Of a stretch of 64,000 nt of DNA, positions 27,043 through 35,374 are shown piece by piece (position 1 is the stretch's first letter; the number at the start of each line of letters is the position of its first letter). The stretch lies in NCBI RefSeq assembly GCF_041549525.1, contig NZ_CP157456.1:3968001-4032000 (forward strand). The letters are read 5' to 3'. The position numbers and the translations under genes were made by a program. Source of the DNA: Paenarthrobacter aurescens (GTDB lineage Bacteria; Actinomycetota; Actinomycetes; Actinomycetales; Micrococcaceae). The notes under the pieces are model-generated. The model made no database searches. It was not told the DNA's origin and worked only from the letters and a program-made list of their open reading frames with translations.

Positions 27043-28242
27043 GTGGAATCCGTCAATCAACTCCTAGCCTCAATCCAGGATGTGGGCCGCGATGCGGTTC
27101 GCGGAGGCTACTCCAGGGCCGTCTATACAACGCCCGAACATGACCTGAGGCAGTGGTTCATCGAGCAAGCCGCCCAGCGGGGCCTCGAGGTGGAAACAGA
27201 CCGGAACGGGATTATTTGGGCGTGGTGGGGCAAGCCCCAAAAGGGAGCCCTAGTTACCGGAAGCCACCTCGACTCCGTGCCCGGCGGAGGTGCATTCGAC
27301 GGTCCGCTCGGCGTCGCTTCCGCGTTGGCCGCTGTGGACATCCTCAAGGCCCGCGGAGTCCAGCCCGCACGTTCCCTCGCCGTCACCGTGTTCCCGGAGG
27401 AAGAAGGTTCGCGCTTTGGCGTGGCCTGCTTGGGCTCCCGGCTCCTCACCGGCGCGATCGATGTCCACAAGGCCCTGAACCTGCGGGACATCAATGGCGA
27501 TTCGTTTGCGGACGTCGCAAGCGCCAATGGCCTGGATCCCCGCTATATAGGTCCGGATCCGGAAGCCATGGCGCGGATCGGCGAGTTCGTGGAACTTCAC
27601 GTCGAACAAGGCAAGGGCTTGGGACAGGACGGCCCTGCCGTTGCCGTGGGAAGTTCAATCCTGGGTCACGGGCGTTGGAAGATCAGCATCAGCGGCCAAG
27701 GCAACCATGCCGGCACAACCCTGATGACTGACCGTGCCGACCCCATGGTGGCTGCCGCACAGATCATCGTGGCTGTTCGCGACACCGCCGCCACACAGCC
27801 CGACGCCCGGGCGACAGTGGGCCGGTTGACGCCCGTGCCCGGCGGAACCAACGTGATCGCCTCGCGCGTTGATCTTTGGTTGGATGCCCGCCACCCGGAT
27901 GACGCAGTGACCGCTCACCTCATCGAACGAATTTACGGGACCGCCCAGGATATAGCGGCTGCAGAGGGGTGCAGTGTGACCCTCACGGAGGAGTCGTACA
28001 GCGACACAGTCCACTTTGATACCGACCTCAGCCGTCGCATCACCGGCCTCTTGCCCGGGGCACCCGTGCTGGCCACAGGCGCGGGGCACGACGCCGGAGT
28101 CCTGGCCGGGTACGTGCCCTCTGCAATGGTTTTTGTCCGTAATCCCAGCGGCATCTCACACTCGCCCGAAGAATACGTTGCCGACGAGGACGCCTCCGCG
28201 GGCGCCATCGCTTTGGCCGATGTTGTGGAAGGACTCCTATGA
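27043..28242 (+). CDS. M20-family amidohydrolase (allantoate / N-carbamoyl / N-formylglutamate type)
   Basis: This 399-residue dizinc hydrolase of the N-carbamoyl-L-amino-acid hydrolase/allantoate amidohydrolase group shows metal-site motifs GSHLDSVPGGGAFDGPLGV, EEEGSRFG and ELHVEQGKGL, plus GNHAGTTLMTDRADP in the dimerisation domain and NPSGISHSPEE near the C-terminus. GTG at 27043 is preferred because CGGAGGAAAA lies just before it and the length fits; the frame is open to 26896. It overlaps hutF by four bases, so the likely substrate is the HutF product N-formylglutamate, or N-carbamoylglutamate. This assignment is inference. Confidence 0.85.
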   Translation: MESVNQLLASIQDVGRDAVRGGYSRAVYTTPEHDLRQWFIEQAAQRGLEVETDRNGIIWAWWGKPQKGALVTGSHLDSVPGGGAFDGPLGVASALAAVDILKARGVQPARSLAVTVFPEEEGSRFGVACLGSRLLTGAIDVHKALNLRDINGDSFADVASANGLDPRYIGPDPEAMARIGEFVELHVEQGKGLGQDGPAVAVGSSILGHGRWKISISGQGNHAGTTLMTDRADPMVAAAQIIVAVRDTAATQPDARATVGRLTPVPGGTNVIASRVDLWLDARHPDDAVTAHLIERIYGTAQDIAAAEGCSVTLTEESYSDTVHFDTDLSRRITGLLPGAPVLATGAGHDAGVLAGYVPSAMVFVRNPSGISHSPEEYVADEDASAGAIALADVVEGLL

Positions 28243-29621
28243 GCGCGTTCTGGTGCGAGAGTGCCCTCATCGCCGGCGGCGGCGGCGCTGCCAGGGACAA
28301 TGACGACGGCGGTGCGGTGCTTCCGGAGGTGGCTACAGGCGTGCGGGTGGAGACCACCGACGGCCGTATCTCCTCCATTGCAAGCGATGCACAGCCCCAA
28401 CCCGGCGACACACTCTTGATGGGGGTCGCCTTTCCGGCAGCAGCCAACGCACATTCGCACGCTTTCCACAGAATTCTTCGCGGCAGGACACATGACGGGC
28501 GCGGTGATTTCTGGGTATGGCGGGAGCAAATGTACCGGAGCGCGTCCGAGCTGACCCCGGAGAAGTATCAGAAGCTTGCCACTGCGGTGTTCGCTGAGAT
28601 GGTGGCGTCAGGCTTCAGCAGCGTGGCCGAGTTCCACTACGTCCATCACCAACTGGACGGAGCACCTTATGCGGAGCCTCACGCCATGGAGTTGGCCCTT
28701 GCGCGGGCCGCAATGTCCGCAGGGATCCGTCTGACGCTTTTGGACACGTTGTATCTGACGGGCGGGATCGGCACCTCACTCAGCCCTGAGCAGGCACGGT
28801 TCGGGGACACAGACGTCAAGGCGTGGCTGGATCGGCTGGCCTCCCTGCGGGCAGCTATAGCACGGGAGTTTCCATCGGAGAGGGTGGGCGTGGGCGCCGC
28901 CCTGCACTCCGTCCGTGCAGTGCCTGAAGAAGCCCTGAAGGTGGTCGCGGAGCAGCTGCCCCAAGACATTCCCCTGCACATCCACCTCAGCGAACAACCT
29001 GCCGAGAACCAAGCATGCGTGGAAGCCTACGGCACCACTCCTGCGGGACTTTTGGCTCGTCATGGTCTGGTGTCGTCCCGGCTCTCGGCTGTTCATTCCA
29101 CGCATCTGAGCCAAGATGACATTTCCTTGCTGGGCGGAGCGGCCAGCACAGTGGTGATGTGCCCCAGCACCGAAGCCGACCTCGCTGACGGGATTGGTCC
29201 GGCCCGTGAACTGTTCGACGCCGGAGCCGCCATCGCTTTGGGGACTGACCAGCATGCGGTGATAGATCCCTGGATTGAGATGCGGAGTTTGGAACACGGG
29301 GAGCGGCTGGGCAGCGGGCAGCGCGGCAGGTTCTCACCCCGGGAACTGCTGGTGGCCGCCACGGAAGGAGCATCCCGCTCCATGGCAACCCCTATTGCCG
29401 CTTCTGCCTTGCAGGTGGGCGCAGTCTGCGACCTCATGGTCATTGATCCCGGTTCTACGCGCACTGTGGGATCACAGCCACTTCAGCTTGCTTTCAGCGC
29501 TACGGCAAGCGACGTCATTCACGTAATTATTGCTGGTGAACTCATGGCCACTCATGGTGTGCACTCACGCCTGGGTTCCCCTGCAACCTTGTTGACTGAA
29601 GCGTTGAAGGAGTTCTCCTAA
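28239..29621 (+). CDS. hutF: Formimidoylglutamate deiminase
   Basis: This 460-residue amidohydrolase-superfamily enzyme converts N-formimidoyl-L-glutamate to N-formyl-L-glutamate and ammonia. It shows NAHSHAFHRILRGRT (metal-binding HxH), FWVWREQMYR, GFSSVAEFHYVHH, HIHLSEQ, and the GTDQHA metal Asp. These match HutF rather than HutI. The ATG overlaps the M20 stop. HutI (imidazolonepropionase), which should sit between HutU and HutF in the pathway, is not in this window. Confidence 0.93.
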   Translation: MSAFWCESALIAGGGGAARDNDDGGAVLPEVATGVRVETTDGRISSIASDAQPQPGDTLLMGVAFPAAANAHSHAFHRILRGRTHDGRGDFWVWREQMYRSASELTPEKYQKLATAVFAEMVASGFSSVAEFHYVHHQLDGAPYAEPHAMELALARAAMSAGIRLTLLDTLYLTGGIGTSLSPEQARFGDTDVKAWLDRLASLRAAIAREFPSERVGVGAALHSVRAVPEEALKVVAEQLPQDIPLHIHLSEQPAENQACVEAYGTTPAGLLARHGLVSSRLSAVHSTHLSQDDISLLGGAASTVVMCPSTEADLADGIGPARELFDAGAAIALGTDQHAVIDPWIEMRSLEHGERLGSGQRGRFSPRELLVAATEGASRSMATPIAASALQVGAVCDLMVIDPGSTRTVGSQPLQLAFSATASDVIHVIIAGELMATHGVHSRLGSPATLLTEALKEFS

Positions 29622-29954
29622 GGCCACCCTTGCAGGCCGGAAGCAGACGACGGCGGCACTTGGCTTTGGTGCCACCCTGGGCACCTGGAATGCACATATT
29701 GTGTTCAAAAAGATGACTCAAGCGCTTATTCAACTGCCCCTCGGGGCGTCCGGGAGGCACTCAGCCAACTCCCAGACGCTCAGGAGCGGGTCCATGCGTT
29801 AACTACCTGAATGCATGTAGCGTCCGTCACTTGACTGGAACTTGGCCGATATGACGTGCCACACTGTGTAGCGCGAGTGCACCGGCGTCCCCGTCGGACA
29901 GCCGACGACGTCCCCCGCATATCGCTTCCACCCCCCATTCCCTAAGGGAGAACC
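29622..29954. other. Intergenic stretch without a gene
   Basis: No convincing gene is present in these 333 bases. Possible stem-loops are GGTGCC/GGCACC at 29668-29685, soon after hutF, and CGTCGG/CCGACG at 29892-29907 in the likely leader of the next transporter gene. A TTGACT at about 29831 may be part of its promoter, but I could not find a well-spaced -10 element. Confidence 0.4.
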
Positions 29955-31424
29955 ATGTCCAGTTCCAGCACCGAAGGCGCGCCCCCAGTTTCACGGAAGG
30001 TGATCGGCCTGGCCGTCGCCGGCGCGGTGGGTGGATTCCTCTTCGGCTTCGATTCCTCCGTAGTCAACGGCGCCGTGGATGCGATGGCTGACGAGTTCGT
30101 CATGAGCGAGGCCGTCACAGGCTTCGCGGTTGCCGTTGCGCTGCTGGGCTGTGCCGCAGGCGCCTACTTCGCCGGCAAGATAGCCGACCGCTACGGACGC
30201 ATCCCGGCCATGAAGATCGGCGCGCTGCTTTTCCTGGTGAGCGCCATTGGAACGGGACTGGCCTTCAGCGTCTGGGACCTTATCTTCTGGCGGCTGGTGG
30301 GTGGCCTGGGCATCGGACTGGCCTCCGTTATTGCCCCGGCCTACATTTCCGAAATCTCCCCCAGGCATGTCCGTGGGCGCCTGGCATCGCTGCAGCAGCT
30401 CGCCATCACCACGGGCATCTTCGCAGCCCTTCTTTCCGATGCTGTGCTCGCCAATTCGGCCGGCGGCGCAGACGGCACGCTTTGGCTGGGCATTGAGGCC
30501 TGGCGCTGGATGTTCATCGCGTGCGCCCTGCCTGCGGCGGTTTATGGTTGGATCGCCTTCCGCCTGCCCGAGTCCCCGCACTTCCTGGTGCTCAACGGCA
30601 AGGAAGATCAGGCCCGCACCATCTTCAACAGGATCATCCCGGGCGACGACATCGAGCGGCACATCCGCGAGATCCGCGAATCCATCCAGGAAGAGAAGCT
30701 CTCCACCAGGAAGGGCTCGCTCCGCGGCAACAGGTTCGGCCTCCTGCCAGTGGTTTGGATCGGCATCATCCTCTCCGTCCTGCAGCAATTTGTTGGCATC
30801 AACGTGATCTTCTATTACTCCACCACGCTGTGGAAAGCGGTGGGTTTCCAGGAAAAGGACTCACTGACAATCTCCGTTGCCACTTCCGTCACCAACATCC
30901 TGGTGACCCTTGTTGCAATCGCATTGGTGGACCGGATCGGCCGCCGGCCCATCCTGCTTACCGGCTCCATCGGCATGGCCGTTTCCCTCGGCGTCATGGC
31001 AATGGCCTTCTCCTCCGCCGTTGGCACGGGCTCGGAAATCAGCCTCCCGGGTGCGTGGGGACCGGTAGCCCTCGTGGCAGCCAACGTCTTCGTGATCAGC
31101 TTCGGCGCCTCGTGGGGTCCCCTCGTTTGGGTGCTGTTGGGCGAGATCTTCCCGTCCCGCATCCGCGCACGTGCCCTCGGACTGGCCGCGGCCGCACAGT
31201 GGATCGCGAACTTCGCCATCACCCTCAGTTTCCCCATCATGGCGGCAGGTTCACTGCCACTGACGTACGCCATGTACGCGGCGTTCGCGGCGGCGTCGTT
31301 CTTCTTTGTGATGTTCAAGGTCCCGGAAACCAACGGCATGTCCTTGGAACAGGCTGAAACGCTGTTCGTTCCCAAGGGTGCGCCGGTATCGCCCTTGCCG
31401 GTGGCCTCGGACGAAGCGAAGTAG
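29955..31424 (+). CDS. Sugar/inositol MFS transporter (SP family)
   Basis: This 489-residue protein has twelve transmembrane segments. Sugar-porter motifs are FLFGFDSSVVNGA in helix 1, GKIADRYGRIPAMKIG in the first loop, RLPESPHFLVLNGKEDQA after helix 6, QQFVGINVIFYYSTTLWKAVGF in helix 7 and KVPETNGMSLEQAE at the C-terminus. It most resembles the IolT/XylE/GlcP group. AAGGGAG precedes the ATG. It is monocistronic, with a strong terminator after it. Confidence 0.92.
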   Translation: MSSSSTEGAPPVSRKVIGLAVAGAVGGFLFGFDSSVVNGAVDAMADEFVMSEAVTGFAVAVALLGCAAGAYFAGKIADRYGRIPAMKIGALLFLVSAIGTGLAFSVWDLIFWRLVGGLGIGLASVIAPAYISEISPRHVRGRLASLQQLAITTGIFAALLSDAVLANSAGGADGTLWLGIEAWRWMFIACALPAAVYGWIAFRLPESPHFLVLNGKEDQARTIFNRIIPGDDIERHIREIRESIQEEKLSTRKGSLRGNRFGLLPVVWIGIILSVLQQFVGINVIFYYSTTLWKAVGFQEKDSLTISVATSVTNILVTLVAIALVDRIGRRPILLTGSIGMAVSLGVMAMAFSSAVGTGSEISLPGAWGPVALVAANVFVISFGASWGPLVWVLLGEIFPSRIRARALGLAAAAQWIANFAITLSFPIMAAGSLPLTYAMYAAFAAASFFFVMFKVPETNGMSLEQAETLFVPKGAPVSPLPVASDEAK

Positions 31425-31432
31425 CGCACAAG

Positions 31433-31475
31433 ATAAGCCCGGCGGATGTGATCAGTTCAATTCCGCCGGGCTTAT
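31433..31475. terminator. Bidirectional terminator after the sugar transporter
   Basis: ATAAGCCCGGCGG (31433-31445) pairs perfectly with 31463-31475, with a 17-nt loop and TCGTGTTTT following on the plus strand. It serves the sugar transporter and can also serve the convergent MFS gene. Confidence 0.85.
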
Positions 31476-31491
31476 TCGTGTTTTCAGGGAG

Positions 31492-32730
31492 TTATACCAA
31501 GTGCGGTTCGTGGGATTTGAGGTAGGCACGTCCCCCGAAAGCCACCAGGATGGCGATGATCATGGCCACCGCACCGGCGAAGAACGGTACCTGCGGGCCG
31601 AAGTGCTCACCCAGCTGGGCCGCGGCGAACGGTGCCAACGCGCCACCCATCCAGCGCACAAAGTTGTAACCGGCGGACGCAACGGGGCGGGGCGAATCAG
31701 AAACGCCCATGGCCAGTTCCGTGTAAACCGTGTTGTTGATGCCCAGCAGGGCACCGGCCACAATGACAAGCACGACGACGGCAGTCACCGAGTGCCCGGC
31801 TGCCAGTCCCAATCCAACGAGGTCCAGCATGAGTACGGCCAGGGTGCCGGTGAGGACTTTGACGGCGCCAAACCGCTTCTGGAGAACTGGCGCCACGAAG
31901 ACCGAGAATACGGCTACGGCAACACCCCAGCCGAAGAACACTGCCCCTATACCGTAGGCGTCCATGCCCAGGATGAAGGGGGTGAAGGCAAGGATGGTGA
32001 AGAAGCCGTAGTTGTAGAACAAAGCGCTGGCTGCAGTAGTGCGGAGACCTTTATGCCCCAGCGCCAGCAACGGGTCCCTGAGGCGGGATTTTTTGGCCGG
32101 AGCGGATGTTTTCGGCAGCAGTGCCAGCAGTGCAATGAAGGCTGCGGCCATGAGAACCGCGGTGCCAAAGAACGGAGCCCGCCACTGCCAGCCGCCCAGG
32201 AGGGCACCCAGCAATGGACCAAGCGAGATACCCAGGCCCAGGGCTGCTTCATAGAGAATGATGGCGGTGCCGGTTCCACCGCTGGCCACGCCGACGATTA
32301 CTGCCAAAGCAGTCGCCACAAACAACGCGTTACCAAGGCCCCAACCTGCCCGGAAACCCACCAGCTGCTCAACGCTGCCGGACAGGCCGGACAAGGACGC
32401 GAACACCACAATGATCGCCAATCCGATCAGCAGCGTTTTCTTTCCACCGATCCTTGAGGACACGAATCCACTGATCAGCATGGCCACTGCGGTGACCAGG
32501 AAATAGCTGGTGAAAAGCAGGGAGACTTCACTCGTGGAAGCCTCAAGATTCTTTGCAATGGCGGGGAGGATCGGGTCTACGAGGCCGATGCCCATGAAGG
32601 CGAATACGGCTGCGAGCGCAGTGGCCCATACTGCTTTGGGTTGCTTGAGGAAGGAAGCTTTTTCAGCTTCCAGGGTGTTTTCAATCGTTGTTTCGGCGCT
32701 TGCTGAAGCGTCAGCCAACTGGCGTGACAT
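31492..32730 (-). CDS. MFS drug-efflux type transporter
   Basis: This 412-residue protein has twelve transmembrane segments. FAFMGIGLVDPILPAIA in helix 1, SGFVSSRIGGKKTLLIG in the first loop and GISLGPLLGALLGG (antiporter motif C) point to a DHA1-type exporter. It lies 29 bp downstream of a marR gene on the same strand, and the strong paired operator ahead of marR should control both. The substrate is unknown. Confidence 0.87.
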   Translation of the reverse strand: MSRQLADASASAETTIENTLEAEKASFLKQPKAVWATALAAVFAFMGIGLVDPILPAIAKNLEASTSEVSLLFTSYFLVTAVAMLISGFVSSRIGGKKTLLIGLAIIVVFASLSGLSGSVEQLVGFRAGWGLGNALFVATALAVIVGVASGGTGTAIILYEAALGLGISLGPLLGALLGGWQWRAPFFGTAVLMAAAFIALLALLPKTSAPAKKSRLRDPLLALGHKGLRTTAASALFYNYGFFTILAFTPFILGMDAYGIGAVFFGWGVAVAVFSVFVAPVLQKRFGAVKVLTGTLAVLMLDLVGLGLAAGHSVTAVVVLVIVAGALLGINNTVYTELAMGVSDSPRPVASAGYNFVRWMGGALAPFAAAQLGEHFGPQVPFFAGAVAMIIAILVAFGGRAYLKSHEPHLV

Positions 32731-32759
32731 TCACTTGCTCCTTGTCGGTGCTTTTTTGT

Positions 32760-33200
32760 TTAGTTCTGGAACGAGCTGCTGATCCTGGTGATTACGGGCA
32801 GTGCCGCCGCGAGATGCTCGATTTCGGTGCTGCTGAGTTGCTGGAGCAGCTCGGCCACCATGGCGTTTCGCCGCTGGTTGGCGGACTCGACGGCGGCGGT
32901 ACCCGCCTGGGTGATGACTACTTGAACGGCCCTCGAGTCGTCGGGATCGGGCTGGCGTGTGATCAGGCCCGCCCGTTCGAGCTTGATGATCTGCTCCGTG
33001 GCGCTGGGGACTTTGATGCCCAGGTTCTTGGCGATATCTCCCACCCGCAGGCCCCCGTTGGAAATCATGGAGAGCAGGCTAAGCTGCGCAGCGGTGAGTT
33101 CTCCCTCGGGGTCGAGGCGGCGGGACATATAGACGCCGAGCCGCAGCGACTCGCGGAATTCCTGGGCGAGGTCCAGCAGCCGGGGATCAAAGGTGTTCAT
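32760..33200 (-). CDS. MarR-family regulator
   Basis: This 146-residue winged-helix protein contains LRVGDIAKNLGIKVPSATEQIIKLERAGLITRQPDPDDSRAVQVVITQAG, a textbook MarR DNA-binding region with the DxR wing. It probably represses itself and the downstream MFS exporter through the paired palindrome directly before its start codon. Confidence 0.92.
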   Translation of the reverse strand: MNTFDPRLLDLAQEFRESLRLGVYMSRRLDPEGELTAAQLSLLSMISNGGLRVGDIAKNLGIKVPSATEQIIKLERAGLITRQPDPDDSRAVQVVITQAGTAAVESANQRRNAMVAELLQQLSSTEIEHLAAALPVITRISSSFQN

Positions 33201-33201
33201 A

Positions 33202-33232
33202 TTTAGGTAGCCTAATAGTTAGGGTACCTAAA
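33202..33232. promoter_or_regulatory. Tandem MarR-type operator
   Basis: Two copies of a 13-bp palindrome TTAGGnnnCCTAA (33203-33215 and 33219-33231) sit 16 bp apart, and the whole block 33202-33232 is also symmetrical. It lies one base before the marR start codon, so it would overlap the 5' end of the transcript or the promoter. It looks like an autoregulatory operator. Confidence 0.75.
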
Positions 33233-33263
33233 TGTCAATGCTGAACGCACCAAAACGGATGCG

Positions 33264-33770
33264 CTAGAGGGTGAGCTTCATGCCCTCGTGGCTGGCCGCG
33301 AAGCCCAGCCGCTCATAAAAACGATGAGCGGCAATCCTGGACTTATCCGTGGTGAGCTGCACCAGGGAGCAGCCGTTCTCTCTGGCCTGATCAACCGCCC
33401 ATTGAATCATCAACGCCCCGACCCCCCGCCCCCGCAGCGCGCCCGACACCCTGACCGCCTCGATCTGCGCACGCCATGATCCCTTGCGCGACAGGCCCGG
33501 GAGGTAGCTGAGCTGGAACGTGGCAACCACATCCCCATCCAACTCGCCCACCACCAAAAGGTGCGCGGGGTCGGCGTCGATCGCTTCAAAAGCCTGCTCA
33601 TAGGGCGCTAAATCGTCGGCATTCTCACGAGTGGCACCCAATTGGTCATCTGCGAGCAACGCGAGGATGCGCGGCAAATCGCCCTTGCGGGCGCGGCGAA
33701 GAGTGAAAGTTCCATGCTCGACGGCGGCAGTCAACAGGACGGGTTCGGCACTGGAATCTGTGGTCACCAC
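33264..33770 (-). CDS. GNAT-family N-acetyltransferase
   Basis: This 168-residue acetyl-CoA-dependent acyltransferase shows the acetyl-CoA loop in SGALRGRGVGALMIQWAVDQARENG (residues about 110-134), and the C-terminal motif HRFYERLGFAASHEGMKLTL is typical of the family. The start is GTG at 33770. The substrate is not evident. It lies between two regulators and is transcribed on its own. Confidence 0.9.
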   Translation of the reverse strand: MVTTDSSAEPVLLTAAVEHGTFTLRRARKGDLPRILALLADDQLGATRENADDLAPYEQAFEAIDADPAHLLVVGELDGDVVATFQLSYLPGLSRKGSWRAQIEAVRVSGALRGRGVGALMIQWAVDQARENGCSLVQLTTDKSRIAAHRFYERLGFAASHEGMKLTL

Positions 33771-33804
33771 CCCAGCATGCCACCCTGGCCGATATTCCTT
33801 GGAA

Positions 33805-33865
33805 CTCAGTATTGCTAAGTACCGGTACCTAGTTCTACTATGTAGTGGTAGCTAGTAATACTGAG
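33805..33865. promoter_or_regulatory. Multi-element symmetrical region before padR
   Basis: CTCAGTATTGCTA (33805-33817) and TAGTAATACTGAG (33853-33865) are inverted copies with 12 of 13 matches. Between them lie a perfect 10-bp palindrome GTACCGGTAC (33819-33828) and CTAC-tat-GTAG (33835-33845). The block ends 18 bp before the padR start, so it probably contains the promoter and PadR operator. Confidence 0.65.
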
Positions 33866-33883
33866 TAGTGAGGGAGGTGTCCG

Positions 33884-34213
33884 ATGGGCAAGCAAATGAC
33901 GGAGATGCTCAAAGGCACATTGGAGGGCATTGTCCTTGCCCTTCTCACCGGAAAGGCAGCGTACGGATACGAGATCACCACGCTGCTCCGGGAGCAGGGA
34001 TTCACCGAGATCGCTGAAGGCACCGTGTACGCGCTGCTGGTCAGGATCGAGCAAAAGGGACTGGTGGATGTTGAGAAGCGTCCATCCGAAAAAGGGCCGC
34101 CCCGCAAGGTGTACACGCTCAACACACAGGGCGAAAAAGAACTGAACGAATTCTGGAACACCTGGAGCTTCTTGTCCGGACGGATTGAAGAGCTCCGCAA
34201 GGAAGGAAAATAA
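33884..34213 (+). CDS. PadR-family regulator
   Basis: This 109-residue winged-helix regulator starts with MGKQMTEMLKGTLEGIVLALL; YGYEITTLLREQGFTEIAEGTVYALLVRIEQKGLV is the typical PadR recognition region. GGGAGGT precedes the ATG. It heads an operon with a DUF1048 protein and a drug-type ABC transporter, an arrangement seen with LmrR-like PadR proteins that sense the exported compounds. Confidence 0.93.
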   Translation: MGKQMTEMLKGTLEGIVLALLTGKAAYGYEITTLLREQGFTEIAEGTVYALLVRIEQKGLVDVEKRPSEKGPPRKVYTLNTQGEKELNEFWNTWSFLSGRIEELRKEGK

Positions 34214-34214
34214 C

Positions 34215-34580
34215 ATGGCCGCAAAATGGATCGAACTGGTCACCGGATCACTCGAGCAGAAGAAGCAGTACAAGCAGGCAAAGGCCCGGCTCGATGCCCT
34301 GCCTGAGCCGTACCTCACCGTAGCAACCGCTTTCAACCGGTACCTGATGTACTACGGCGGCGTCACCGAGGGCGACACCATGGTCCAGATGCTCACGGAC
34401 TTCGCAGACCTTTGGGAACGCGCCGCACTGGACGGCACTCCCGTCAGCGAGATTGTGGGCGAAGATCCGGTGGAGTTCGCCGAATCCTTCGCCCAGGCCT
34501 ACGGCGGAAAGCGCTGGATCGACAAAGAACGCGAGCGCCTCAACAAGGCAATCAATAAAGCGAAGGAGGCGGAATCATGA
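34215..34580 (+). CDS. DUF1048-family protein
   Basis: This is an alpha-helical cytoplasmic protein of about 121 residues (WIELVTGSLEQKKQYKQAKARLDALPEPY). The charged helical pattern and place behind padR match DUF1048, whose function is unknown. The ATG at 34215 lies one base after the padR stop, and GGAAGGAAAA just before serves as ribosome site. Its stop overlaps the ABC ATPase start. Confidence 0.85.
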   Translation: MAAKWIELVTGSLEQKKQYKQAKARLDALPEPYLTVATAFNRYLMYYGGVTEGDTMVQMLTDFADLWERAALDGTPVSEIVGEDPVEFAESFAQAYGGKRWIDKERERLNKAINKAKEAES

Positions 34581-35374
34581 CCGCTGCAGCAATCCGGGTG
34601 GAGGGCATTGAGAAGTCCTACAAGGACCTCCACGTACTCCGGGGCGTAAACTTCGAGGTTGCCCCCGGCAGTATCTTTGCCCTGCTGGGCTCCAACGGGG
34701 CAGGCAAGACCACCATGGTGAAGATCCTCTCCACCCTGCTCAAAGCCGACGCCGGCTCGGCCGTCGTCGAAGGTTTTGATGTGGCCACCGAGTCGCTGCA
34801 GGTGAGGCAGTCCATCAGCCTCACCGGGCAGTTCGCAGCAGTGGACGAGGTTCTTACCGGCAAAGAGAACCTGGTTTTGGTGGCGAAGTTGAGGCACTTA
34901 AAGAACCCGGGCGCCATAGCTGATGAGTTGCTGGCGCAGTTCAGCCTCACGGAGGCCGGTGGCCGCAAGGTGGCGGGCTATTCGGGAGGCATGCGCAGGC
35001 GATTGGACATAGCAATGAGTCTGATCGGCAGCCCGCAGGTGATCTTCCTGGACGAGCCCACCACGGGCCTGGATCCCGAAGCCCGCCTTGAGGTATGGCA
35101 GATCGTCAAAGACCTTGCCAAGAGAGGGACCACGGTGCTGCTCACCACGCAGTACCTTGATGAAGCTGAACAACTCGCGGACAGGATCGCCATCCTTCAC
35201 GAGGGCCGCATCATCGCCAATGGAACCCTTGCCGAGCTCAAGCAACTGCTCCCGCCGGCCAAGATCGAATACGTCGAGAAGCAGCCAAGCCTGGAGGACA
35301 TCTTCCTGGCGTTGGTGGGCACCGGCAGCAACAAGCCTGCTGCAGGCAGCGAGTCAGTAAAGGACAGGTCATGA
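34577..35374 (+). CDS. ABC transporter ATP-binding protein (DrrA-like)
   Basis: This 265-residue ATPase has Walker A GSNGAGKTT (near residue 38), signature YSGGMRRRLDIAMSL, Walker B VIFLDEPTTGLDPEAR and TTQYLDEAEQLADRI. The TTQYLDEAE motif is typical of the DrrA daunorubicin-resistance group. ATGA overlap with the DUF1048 gene upstream and with the permease downstream marks a tight operon. It most likely energises drug export. Confidence 0.93.
   Translation: MTAAAIRVEGIEKSYKDLHVLRGVNFEVAPGSIFALLGSNGAGKTTMVKILSTLLKADAGSAVVEGFDVATESLQVRQSISLTGQFAAVDEVLTGKENLVLVAKLRHLKNPGAIADELLAQFSLTEAGGRKVAGYSGGMRRRLDIAMSLIGSPQVIFLDEPTTGLDPEARLEVWQIVKDLAKRGTTVLLTTQYLDEAEQLADRIAILHEGRIIANGTLAELKQLLPPAKIEYVEKQPSLEDIFLALVGTGSNKPAAGSESVKDRS

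Noticed and set aside
31378..32457. A 359-codon plus-strand frame opposite the MFS gene at 31.5-32.7 kb
   Set aside because: Its sequence is low in hydrophobic residues and full of shadow-type Gln/Gly/His; the minus strand has a clear transporter.
33202..33232. Iron box (DtxR type) before marR
   Set aside because: TTAGG/CCTAA half-sites resemble iron boxes, but the spacing is two 13-bp palindromes and the adjacent gene is MarR with an exporter, so a MarR operator is simpler.
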